A stretch of DNA of 28,692 nucleotides, taken from contig JBGSWL010000144.1 in assembly GCA_041752455.1 (NCBI GenBank), positions 1 through 28,692 of the forward strand. The letters run 5' to 3'. Both the position numbers and the translations under genes were made by a program. Below are positions 23,576-28,692 of the stretch, one piece after another; the stretch's first letter is position 1; every line of letters begins with the position of its first letter. Source of the stretch: JBGSWL01 sp041752455. Its GTDB lineage: Bacteria; Pseudomonadota; Alphaproteobacteria; Rhizobiales; Rhizobiaceae. The notes under the pieces are model-generated. The model had not been told where the DNA came from, did not search any database, and worked only from the letters and a program-made list of their open reading frames with translations.

Positions 23576-24325
23576 TCAGATCGACCGGAGGTTGACCCGC
23601 TTGTGGACTTCCTCTGCGGTTTCCACCCGTTCCGAATAGCGGTCGGTCAGATAGGCGGAGCGGTCGCGCGTCAACAGCGTGAAGCTCACCAGTTCTTCCA
23701 TCACATCCACCACCCGGTTGTAGAGCGGGGATGGCTTCATCCGGTCATCGTCGCCGAATTCGGTGAATGCCTTGGGCACCGAGGACTGGTTGGGGATGGT
23801 GATCATCCGCATCCATCGGCCAAGAATGCGCATCTGGTTGACGGCGTTGAAGCTTTGCGAGCCGCCGCAGACCTGCATCAGGGCAAGCGTGCGCCCCTGT
23901 GTCGGGCGGACCCCTCCGATGGGCGCCAGTGGCAGCCAGTCGATCTGGGTCTTCATCACGCCGGTCATCGCACCGTGGCGCTCGGGCGTACACCAGACCT
24001 GCGCCTCCGACCAGAGCGCCAGCTTGCGTAATTCCTGCACCTTGGGGTGGTTCTCGTCGGCGCCATCATCGTCCAGCAACGGCAGACCGTTGGCATGATA
24101 GATGCGCACTTCGGCGCCGAGCGCCGTCAGGATGCGCGCCGCCTCAAACGTGAGGAGCCGCGAGAACGACCGCTTGCGCAGGCTCCCGTAGAGCATCAGC
24201 ACCCGCGGCTTGTGCAGCGACGGCGCCTTGTTGAAGATCGTCGAAAAGTCGGGCGTGCGAAACGGGTCGGCCACAAGATTGGGCATCGACGGATCATCGA
24301 GCCAGGGTGTCGTCTCGTTCGTCAT
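23576..24325 (-). CDS. arsH: ArsH, NADPH-dependent FMN reductase for organoarsenicals
   Basis: 249 residues. ArsH is a flavodoxin-like flavoprotein that oxidises trivalent organoarsenicals such as methylarsenite, and it reduces quinones or dyes in vitro. The phosphate-binding loop of FMN is seen as Tyr46-Gly-Ser-Leu-Arg-Lys-Arg-Ser-Phe-Ser-Arg, and the family box Cys-Thr-Pro-Glu-Arg-His-Gly-Ala-Met-Thr-Gly lies at about 112-122. Also present are Gly-Gly-Ser-Gln-Ser-Phe-Asn-Ala-Val-Asn and Ile-Pro-Asn-Gln-Ser-Ser-Val. Its ATG overlaps the arsC stop by 4 bases (ATGA), so it is the last gene of the ars operon and translationally coupled. Confidence 0.95.
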   Translation of the reverse strand: MTNETTPWLDDPSMPNLVADPFRTPDFSTIFNKAPSLHKPRVLMLYGSLRKRSFSRLLTFEAARILTALGAEVRIYHANGLPLLDDDGADENHPKVQELRKLALWSEAQVWCTPERHGAMTGVMKTQIDWLPLAPIGGVRPTQGRTLALMQVCGGSQSFNAVNQMRILGRWMRMITIPNQSSVPKAFTEFGDDDRMKPSPLYNRVVDVMEELVSFTLLTRDRSAYLTDRYSERVETAEEVHKRVNLRSI

Positions 24326-24726
24326 GCGAGCTTGACGACTTCGCCGTCTTCCTTGGTGAACTCGGTCAGCGATCCGGGTGGCAGAAGATCAATGACAGCC
24401 TCGGACGGGCGGCAGAGCTTCACGCCGCGCGGCGAGCAGACGATCGGCCGGTTGACCAGAACCGGATGCTCCAGCATCGCGGCAAGGATTGTCTCATCGG
24501 CGACGCCTTCGGCGGTGAGACCCAGTTCCTCGGCGGGCGACTTGGAAACCCGAAGGGCGGTCTTCGGCGTCAGGTTGGCCGCTGCGAAGAGGCCGAGAAG
24601 CTGCGGCCGCGTCCAGCCTGTTTCCAGATATTCGATCACGACGGGCTCGATCCCGGCAGCGCGGATCATGTCGAGCACATTGCGCGAGGTGCCGCAGGAG
24701 GGATTGTGGTGAATGACAACGGTCAT
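24322..24726 (-). CDS. arsC: Arsenate reductase, glutaredoxin-dependent type
   Basis: 134 residues. It reduces arsenate to arsenite using glutathione/glutaredoxin. Active-site Cys11 sits in His-His-Asn-Pro-Ser-Cys-Gly-Thr-Ser-Arg-Asn, and the arginines that hold the anion in this family are present in Leu-Arg-Val-Ser-Lys, Asn-Arg-Pro-Ile-Val and Cys-Ser-Pro-Arg-Gly. The start at 24726 overlaps the aqpS stop in an ATGA junction. Although the frame stays open far upstream into aqpS, that is coincidence and not a fusion: the upstream part is antisense-like in composition and aqpS occupies another frame. It sits between aqpS and arsH, the order described for Sinorhizobium meliloti. Confidence 0.95.
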   Translation of the reverse strand: MTVVIHHNPSCGTSRNVLDMIRAAGIEPVVIEYLETGWTRPQLLGLFAAANLTPKTALRVSKSPAEELGLTAEGVADETILAAMLEHPVLVNRPIVCSPRGVKLCRPSEAVIDLLPPGSLTEFTKEDGEVVKLA

Positions 24727-25388
24727 GATTTGTCCTCGGGCGCCTGCCAGCGCACGTAAAGGGTTGCGACGACGGCGGCGACAAGTTGCACCGCAATGAA
24801 GGGGATCACATCGGCGGGGCGGATACCGGCGAACGTGTCCGACAGTCCGCGCGCAATCGTCACCGCCGGATTGGCGAACGATGTCGAGGCGGTGAACCAG
24901 TAGGCCGCCGTGATGTAGAGCCCGACGCTGATGGCGACCGCGCTTTCGCGAAAGCGCACGGTCAGGAAGATGATCGTGACAAGGCCGAAAGTTGCGACGA
25001 ACTCGGCGAACCATTGCGATCCTCCGGTCCGCGCCTTCTGGCTGAACTGCACCACGTCGAGGCCGAACATCAGATGGGCGACCCATACCCCGAAGATCGC
25101 ACCGGCGATCTGGACGAGCGTATAGACGAGCGCATCGCGCGTGCCGATGGCGCCGGCAATCCGCATCGCCAGCGTCACGGCCGGGTTGAAGTGGGCGCCC
25201 GAAATCGGACCGAAAACCGTGATCAGCACAAACAGGATGGCGCCGGTCGGGATCGTGTTGCCGAGCAAGGCGACCGCTACATTGCCGCCTGAAAGGGTCT
25301 CGGCCATGATGCCGGAGCCGACGACAGTTGCGAGGAGAAAGGCGGTGCCGACAAATTCGGCACCGAGTTTGCGTGACAGGTCGTACAA
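24723..25388 (-). CDS. aqpS: Aquaglyceroporin AqpS, arsenite channel
   Basis: 221 residues, six hydrophobic helices plus two re-entrant NPA loops: Asn68-Pro-Ala in His-Phe-Asn-Pro-Ala-Val-Thr-Leu and Asn173-Pro-Ala in Phe-Ala-Asn-Pro-Ala-Val. Residue 176 after the second NPA is Val, where most aquaporins have the selectivity-filter Arg; the same change is known in S. meliloti AqpS. In that species the channel replaces an arsenite pump, letting arsenite made by ArsC flow out down its gradient. The start codon is TTG 25388 with AAGGA 9 bases ahead and directly after the previous stop; no ATG fits before the first helix. It overlaps arsC by 4 bases. Confidence 0.94.
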   Translation of the reverse strand: MYDLSRKLGAEFVGTAFLLATVVGSGIMAETLSGGNVAVALLGNTIPTGAILFVLITVFGPISGAHFNPAVTLAMRIAGAIGTRDALVYTLVQIAGAIFGVWVAHLMFGLDVVQFSQKARTGGSQWFAEFVATFGLVTIIFLTVRFRESAVAISVGLYITAAYWFTASTSFANPAVTIARGLSDTFAGIRPADVIPFIAVQLVAAVVATLYVRWQAPEDKS

Positions 25389-25393
25389 GCCGC

Positions 25394-25894
25394 TTATTCC
25401 TTGTCCTGTCCGATTGAGTCGAGGCGCTTCTGCAGTGCGAGGCGGTCAAGGCCTTCGATCGGCAGGGCGGTGAAGATCGCGATACGGTTGTTCATCATCC
25501 GGTAGGCGTCGTCAAAGGCAAGCGATATCTCGGCGTCAGTGCCGGTTGCAGCAGCCGGATCTGGGATGCCCCAATGGGCGCTCATCGGCTGGCCTGGCCA
25601 GACCGGGCACACTTCGGAGGCCGCGTTGTCGCAGACCGTGAATACGAAATCCATTTGCGGCGCATCCGGTCCGGCAAATTCGAGCCAATCCTTCGAGCGG
25701 GCAAAATCGGTGTTGTGGTTGAGGTGCTTGAGGAGATTGAGCGCGCGCGGATGGACTTCGCCCTTCGGCTGCGATCCGGCCGAGTAACCCTTGAAGCGGC
25801 CCTGGCCGAGGCGGTTGATGATGGCTTCCGCGATGATCGAGCGGGCCGAGTTGCCGGTGCACAAGAAGAGAACGTTGTAGACTTTTTCTGCCAT
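25394..25894 (-). CDS. Arsenate reductase, low-molecular-weight phosphatase type
   Basis: 166 residues. This family is unrelated to the glutaredoxin type and uses a tyrosine-phosphatase fold. The Cys12-(x)5-Arg18 loop (Cys-Thr-Gly-Asn-Ser-Ala-Arg-Ser) is intact, Cys88 and Cys96 in Val-Cys-Asp-Asn-Ala-(x)3-Val-Cys-Pro-Val-Trp-Pro-Gly match the resolving pair of thioredoxin-type ArsC, and Asp112 in Ile-Pro-Asp-Pro is the general acid. It lies 12 bases after arsR and 5 bases ahead of the aqpS start, so it is part of the ars operon. Having it beside a glutaredoxin-type arsC gives two independent routes for arsenate reduction. A phosphotyrosine phosphatase role is possible but the Cys pair favours arsenate. 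Confidence 0.92.
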   Translation of the reverse strand: MAEKVYNVLFLCTGNSARSIIAEAIINRLGQGRFKGYSAGSQPKGEVHPRALNLLKHLNHNTDFARSKDWLEFAGPDAPQMDFVFTVCDNAASEVCPVWPGQPMSAHWGIPDPAAATGTDAEISLAFDDAYRMMNNRIAIFTALPIEGLDRLALQKRLDSIGQDKE

Positions 25895-25906
25895 GGTTTC
25901 CTCCGG

Positions 25907-26251
25907 TCAGCAGATGCAGGCGATGTCGTCGAGAACCGGCTCGCACAGTTCGGGCCGCCCGCCGCAGCAATCTTCCAGAAGGAAAGAGAGCAGGGCGCGC
26001 ATGCCGTCCATGTCGGCGCGGTAGATGATTGAGCGTCCGTCCCTGACCGCAGCGATCAGCCCGGCGCGGGCGAGGACGGCGAGGTTGGCGCTCATGGTGT
26101 TCTGCCGGATCGACAGGGCATTGGCGATATCGCCAGCCGCCATCCCATCCGGTCCGGCCTTGACGAGCAGGCGGAAGACATCGAGCCGCGTGCCATGGGC
26201 AAGCGCGGCAAAAGCATCGACAGCGGTCATGTGTACGGTGGAAATCTGCAT
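25907..26251 (-). CDS. arsR: ArsR-family arsenite-responsive repressor
   Basis: 114 residues, a winged-helix repressor of the ArsR/SmtB family. The recognition region Ser-Ile-Arg-Gln-Asn-Thr-Met-Ser-Ala-Asn-Leu-Ala-Val-Leu lies near 47-60 and the wing Asp-Gly-Arg-Ser-Ile-Ile-Tyr at 71-77. The Cys-Val-Cys metal site of plasmid ArsR (in helix 3) is absent. Instead, cysteines gather at the C-terminus: Cys95-Cys96, Cys103, and Cys112/Cys114 at the very end. That resembles the arsenite site of Acidithiobacillus ferrooxidans ArsR. It should bind the dyad ahead of its own gene and release it when arsenite binds. ATG 26251 lies almost at the predicted transcript start, so the mRNA may be leaderless; ATG 26230 is the alternative. 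Confidence 0.92.
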   Translation of the reverse strand: MQISTVHMTAVDAFAALAHGTRLDVFRLLVKAGPDGMAAGDIANALSIRQNTMSANLAVLARAGLIAAVRDGRSIIYRADMDGMRALLSFLLEDCCGGRPELCEPVLDDIACIC

Positions 26252-26257
26252 GCATCG

Positions 26258-26286
26258 TCAATTCATGATATGTTGATGGATGTCAA
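26258..26286 (-). promoter_or_regulatory. arsR promoter with overlapping ArsR operator
   Basis: On the minus strand a perfect TTGACA -35 (26286-26281), 17 bases, then AATTGA (26263-26258). The dyad TCAA-N11-TTGA with ATGAT at its centre (26258-26276) covers the spacer and -10, so a bound repressor would block polymerase. The -10 match is weak. Confidence 0.55.
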
Positions 26287-26302
26287 GCCGCAGGCTTCGC
26301 CA

Positions 26303-26331
26303 TTGCGGAGCGGCGGGCCAGACCGTATTCA
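26303..26331 (+). promoter_or_regulatory. Possible nadA promoter
   Basis: TTGCGG (26303-26308), 17 bases, TATTCA (26326-26331), about 53 bases ahead of nadA. Weak by-eye match in the region shared with arsR. Confidence 0.25.
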
Positions 26332-26384
26332 GGACGTTCTGCTGCGCCCGCTTGGCGCCCGTCTTTTCTGAGGAGTGCACGAGG

Positions 26385-27470
26385 ATGAACCCAGCCAGCG
26401 CAACAGATGTCGTGGCCACAGCGCGCGCCTTGCCTGCTCAATCGGCAGCCGAACGTTTCGGCGTCATCGAGCGTCCGTCGCTGGAGTGGAACGCCGATGT
26501 CGAACGGGAAACCGCGCATCTTTATGAGCGCGTGCGCCATCACATACCGGCAATCGAGTGGCCCGTGTTTGCGCCGTATATCGCGGCGATCAACCGGCTG
26601 AAGAAACAGCGCGGCGCGGTGATCCTTGCGCACAACTACCAGACACCGGAGATTTTCCACTGCGTCGCCGACATCGCCGGGGACTCGCTGCAACTGGCCA
26701 AGGAAGCAACCGAGGTCGATGCCGAGATCATCATCCAGTGCGGCGTCCACTTCATGGCGGAAACCTCCAAGCTGCTCAATCCGGACATGACCGTGCTGAT
26801 CCCGGACATGCGGGCCGGGTGCTCGCTGTCGGAATCGATCACCGGTGCCGATGTGCGCCTGTTGCGGCAGAAATATCCCGGCGTGCCGGTCGTCACCTAT
26901 GTCAACACATCGGCAGACGTGAAAGCCGAGACCGATGTCTGTTGCACCTCGGCCAATGCAGTCCAGGTGGTCGAAAGCTTCGGCGTCGACACGGTTTTGT
27001 GCATTCCTGACGAATATCTAGCCCAGAACGTTGCCAACCAGACCCATGTGAAGATCCTCACCTGGAAGGGCCACTGCGAGGTGCACGAGCGCTTTACCGC
27101 CGAGGAACTGCTCGATTACAAGCGCGCTGACCCGTCGATCCAGATTATCGCGCATCCCGAATGCCCGACGGAAGTCGTCGCCATCGCCGATTTCACCGGT
27201 TCGACCTCGGGCATGATCAACTACGTGCGCGACAACCGCCCATCCAAGGTGTTGCTGGTGACCGAATGCTCGATGGCCTCCAACATCGAGGCCGAGGTGC
27301 CGGATGTCGAATTCGTCAAGCCGTGCAACCTGTGCCCGCACATGAAGCGGATCACGCTGCCGAAGATCCTCGATTCTCTGTGCTTCATGACCCACGAAGT
27401 GACCATCGATCCGGCGATCGCCGCCCGCGCCCGGCTGGCGGTCGAGCGCATGGTGAATTTGGGGCGGTGA
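26385..27470 (+). CDS. nadA: Quinolinate synthase A
   Basis: 361 residues. It condenses iminoaspartate with dihydroxyacetone phosphate to quinolinate in NAD synthesis and holds an oxygen-sensitive [4Fe-4S] cluster. The likely ligands are Cys146 (Ala-Gly-Cys-Ser-Leu), Cys231 (Gly-His-Cys-Glu-Val-His) and Cys317 (Leu-Cys-Pro-His-Met-Lys), with spacing like the E. coli enzyme. Other family boxes are His-Asn-Tyr-Gln, Asp-Ser-Leu-Gln-Leu-Ala, Tyr-Val-Asn-Thr-Ser-Ala and His-Pro-Glu-Cys. ATG 26385 has AGGAG nine bases ahead (26371-26375); ATG 26280 would add 35 unrelated residues. NadB, the iminoaspartate source, lies downstream but separated by a DUF559 gene and a palindrome. Confidence 0.95.
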   Translation: MNPASATDVVATARALPAQSAAERFGVIERPSLEWNADVERETAHLYERVRHHIPAIEWPVFAPYIAAINRLKKQRGAVILAHNYQTPEIFHCVADIAGDSLQLAKEATEVDAEIIIQCGVHFMAETSKLLNPDMTVLIPDMRAGCSLSESITGADVRLLRQKYPGVPVVTYVNTSADVKAETDVCCTSANAVQVVESFGVDTVLCIPDEYLAQNVANQTHVKILTWKGHCEVHERFTAEELLDYKRADPSIQIIAHPECPTEVVAIADFTGSTSGMINYVRDNRPSKVLLVTECSMASNIEAEVPDVEFVKPCNLCPHMKRITLPKILDSLCFMTHEVTIDPAIAARARLAVERMVNLGR

Positions 27471-27487
27471 GGATGTGGGAGCCGGGC

Positions 27488-27856
27488 ATGTCGCATTTCC
27501 CGGTCAAGAAGGTCATCCGTGCAAACGCCAAACGATTGCGGCGTTCGATGACTGAAGCCGAGGTAAAATTATGGCAGGAATTGAGGGCGCACCGGCTCAT
27601 GGGAATGAGCTTTCGGCGGCAGATGCCGATAGCAGGTTACATCGTTGACTTCGCCTGTCCCGCTTCAAAAATCATTGTCGAGGTTGATGGCAGCCAACAT
27701 GGCTGCTCGGAAATCCTCGAAACCGATCGTATTCGAAGTGAGCGGTTGCGAGAACTCGGTTGGGTTGTCATTCGGTTCTGGAATGACGATGTGCTCCGGG
27801 ACATCGACGGCGTCTGCCGCCACATTATGGCAATTGCTGAAGAAAATGGCGTTTGA
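27488..27856 (+). CDS. DUF559 endonuclease-like protein
   Basis: 122 residues. DUF559 has a Vsr/restriction-endonuclease-like fold. The family pattern is complete: Leu-Arg-(x)3-Thr-Glu-Ala-Glu-(x)-(Lys)-Leu-Trp-(x)-Glu-Leu-Arg, then Phe-Arg-Arg-Gln, Tyr-Ile-Val-Asp54-Phe-(x)-Cys and Ile-Ile-Val-Glu65-Val-Asp67-Gly-Ser-Gln-His, the acidic residues being candidates for a metal site. No activity is firmly known for this family. ATG 27488 has GGGAG 6 bases ahead; ATG 27473 is also in frame. GC is lower than in its neighbours (about 50-53% in two 60-base lines counted here against about 63% in a nadA line), which hints at transfer. It ends 10 bases before a 47-bp inverted repeat and splits nadA from nadB. 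Confidence 0.88.
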   Translation: MSHFPVKKVIRANAKRLRRSMTEAEVKLWQELRAHRLMGMSFRRQMPIAGYIVDFACPASKIIVEVDGSQHGCSEILETDRIRSERLRELGWVVIRFWNDDVLRDIDGVCRHIMAIAEENGV

Positions 27857-27866
27857 ATTGGCTGAC

Positions 27867-28026
27867 TACCCCCCTCTGTCCCTTCGGGACATCTCCCCCT
27901 CAAGGGGGGAGAGTGACCCAGCGTTTCGCACGTCTTCCGACGTTGAAAGAGGGGTCACATTTTGGCACGTCGCATTCTGCTCTCCCCCCTTGAGGGGGAG
28001 ATGTCCCGAAGGGACAGAGGGGGGTA
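27867..28026. repeat. Perfect 47-bp inverted repeat (REP/RIME-like palindromic element)
   Basis: Arms 27867-27913 and 27980-28026 are exact reverse complements over 47 bases, flanking 66 bases. Each arm holds two nested palindromes, one built on TCCC-TTC-GGGA and one on CTCCCCCT / AGGGGGG. Such CT/GA-rich elements are common between genes in rhizobial genomes. The right arm ends 7 bases before the nadB start codon. Confidence 0.93.
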
Positions 28027-28033
28027 TTGCAAG

Positions 28034-28692
28034 ATGACCAACCCCATCCTCATCATCGGCGGCGGGCTCGCAGGCCTGTTCTGCGCCCTCAAGCTGGCGC
28101 CCAAGGCTGTGGCGATCCTGTCGGCGGCGCCGATCGGCCGCGGCGCTTCGTCGGCCTGGGCGCAAGCCGGCATCGCCGCTGCCGTTGGCCCCGGCGACAC
28201 GATCGAAAAGCACGTGGCCGACACGCTGATTGCCGGTGACGGCATCGTCGACGAAGACATCGTGCGGATGATGGCGACCGAAGCGTCAAACCGCATCCAC
28301 GATCTGCTCGAATACGGCGTGCCGTTCGACCGGGACCTGGAAGGCCGGCTACTGGTCTCGCGCGAGGCGGCTCATTCCGAGAGCAGGATCGTGCGCGTGC
28401 GCGGCGACATGGCCGGCCGCGCGATCATGCAGGCTTTGGTCACGGCGGTCGAACGGGCAGCCCATGTGCGCCTCTACGAAGGCTATGTGGTCGAAGACCT
28501 TTTGACCGGCGACGACGGCCGGGTGATCGGCGTTGCCGCCCGTGACCGCGCCGGGCAGGGCGACCTGCAGATCCTTGAAGGTTCCCATGTCGTGATGGCG
28601 ACCGGTGGCCTCGGCCATCTCTACGAGGTGACGACCAACCCGACCGAAGCGCGCGGCGGCGGGATCGGCATGGCGGCCCGCGCGGGCGCGCA
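28034..28692 (+). CDS. nadB: L-aspartate oxidase, N-terminal part (cut by window end)
   Basis: 219 full codons are visible; no stop is reached. NadB oxidises aspartate to iminoaspartate, the substrate of NadA, with FAD. The Rossmann loop Ile-Ile-Gly-Gly-Gly-Leu-Ala-Gly-Leu is at residues 7-15, followed by Ser-Ser-Ala-Trp-Ala-Gln-Ala-Gly-Ile-Ala-Ala-Ala, and later by the FAD-family Ala-Thr-Gly-Gly-Leu-Gly-His-Leu-Tyr and Thr-Asn-Pro-Thr-Glu-Ala-Arg-Gly. The start, ATG 28034, has only a weak GCAAG ahead, since the palindrome ends 7 bases upstream and may have replaced the native ribosome site. nadC would be expected further on. Confidence 0.95.
   Translation, partial: MTNPILIIGGGLAGLFCALKLAPKAVAILSAAPIGRGASSAWAQAGIAAAVGPGDTIEKHVADTLIAGDGIVDEDIVRMMATEASNRIHDLLEYGVPFDRDLEGRLLVSREAAHSESRIVRVRGDMAGRAIMQALVTAVERAAHVRLYEGYVVEDLLTGDDGRVIGVAARDRAGQGDLQILEGSHVVMATGGLGHLYEVTTNPTEARGGGIGMAARAGA

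Noticed and set aside
24322..25449. Apparent 375-residue fusion of arsC with an upstream domain
   Set aside because: The upstream 240 codons lie out of frame within aqpS, are Arg/His-rich and have no domain; arsC has its own start in an ATGA overlap.
1..28692. tRNA, rRNA, CRISPR array, prophage or insertion-sequence transposase
   Set aside because: No clover-leaf-like tRNA ends, no regularly spaced repeats, and no transposase or integrase domain were seen on either strand.

Overview
The window looks like the chromosome of an alphaproteobacterium of the order Hyphomicrobiales (Rhizobiales). The clues are a Porin_2-type porin (Omp2b/RopA family), the gene order rpoZ-rsh-pyrE-DUF2062-acpS-lepB-rnc-era-recO, the lytic transglycosylase / dapA / smpB neighbourhood, and an ars operon of the Sinorhizobium meliloti type (arsR, aqpS, arsC, arsH). 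Genus cannot be fixed from sequence reading alone. Most of it is ordinary high-GC core chromosome; accessory character is clearest around the ars operon and between nadA and nadB.

Layout. (1) 1-4.9 kb, cell envelope: a porin with its own terminator, then a three-gene cassette made of an OmpA-domain protein with many BON-like modules, a 33-residue membrane microprotein, and a membrane-anchored protein with a long Ala/Lys/Pro/Thr tail ending in two helix-hairpin-helix (H3TH-like) modules. (2) 4.9-7.9 kb, minus strand: a soluble-type lytic transglycosylase followed by an alpha/beta hydrolase. (3) 8.0-10.6 kb: dapA, smpB and a single-domain rhodanese on plus, and a NYN-domain (LabA/DUF88) nuclease-like gene on minus. 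(4) 10.9-18.6 kb, the core operon: rpoZ, a strong terminator overlapped by a likely rsh promoter, then rsh (bifunctional (p)ppGpp enzyme), pyrE, a DUF2062 membrane protein, acpS, lepB, rnc, era and recO, tightly packed with overlapping or abutting ends. (5) 18.8-20.8 kb: a Tat-exported PhoX-family phosphatase preceded by a three-repeat Pho box. (6) 20.8-23.6 kb: an MFS transporter and a divergent TadG-like envelope protein. (7) 23.6-26.3 kb, minus strand: arsR, LMW-phosphatase-type arsenate reductase, aqpS, glutaredoxin-type arsC, arsH, with a divergent operator/promoter region shared with nadA. (8) 26.4-28.7 kb: nadA and the start of nadB (cut by the window end), separated by a DUF559 endonuclease-like gene and a perfect 47-bp inverted repeat.

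How the genes fit together. The centre combines stringent response (rpoZ, rsh), pyrimidine and lipid/acyl-carrier supply (pyrE, acpS), secretion (lepB) and RNA/ribosome/DNA housekeeping (rnc, era, recO). phoX is a phosphate-starvation scavenging enzyme with a visible PhoB-type control region. The ars operon reduces arsenate and lets arsenite leave through a channel rather than a pump; no ArsB/Acr3 gene is present here. nadA and nadB make quinolinate for NAD, and their usual close linkage is interrupted by a probable mobile palindrome and a nuclease-like gene. The points most worth following up are the OmpA/microprotein/H3TH cassette, the DUF559-palindrome pair, and the terminator-promoter overlap ahead of rsh.
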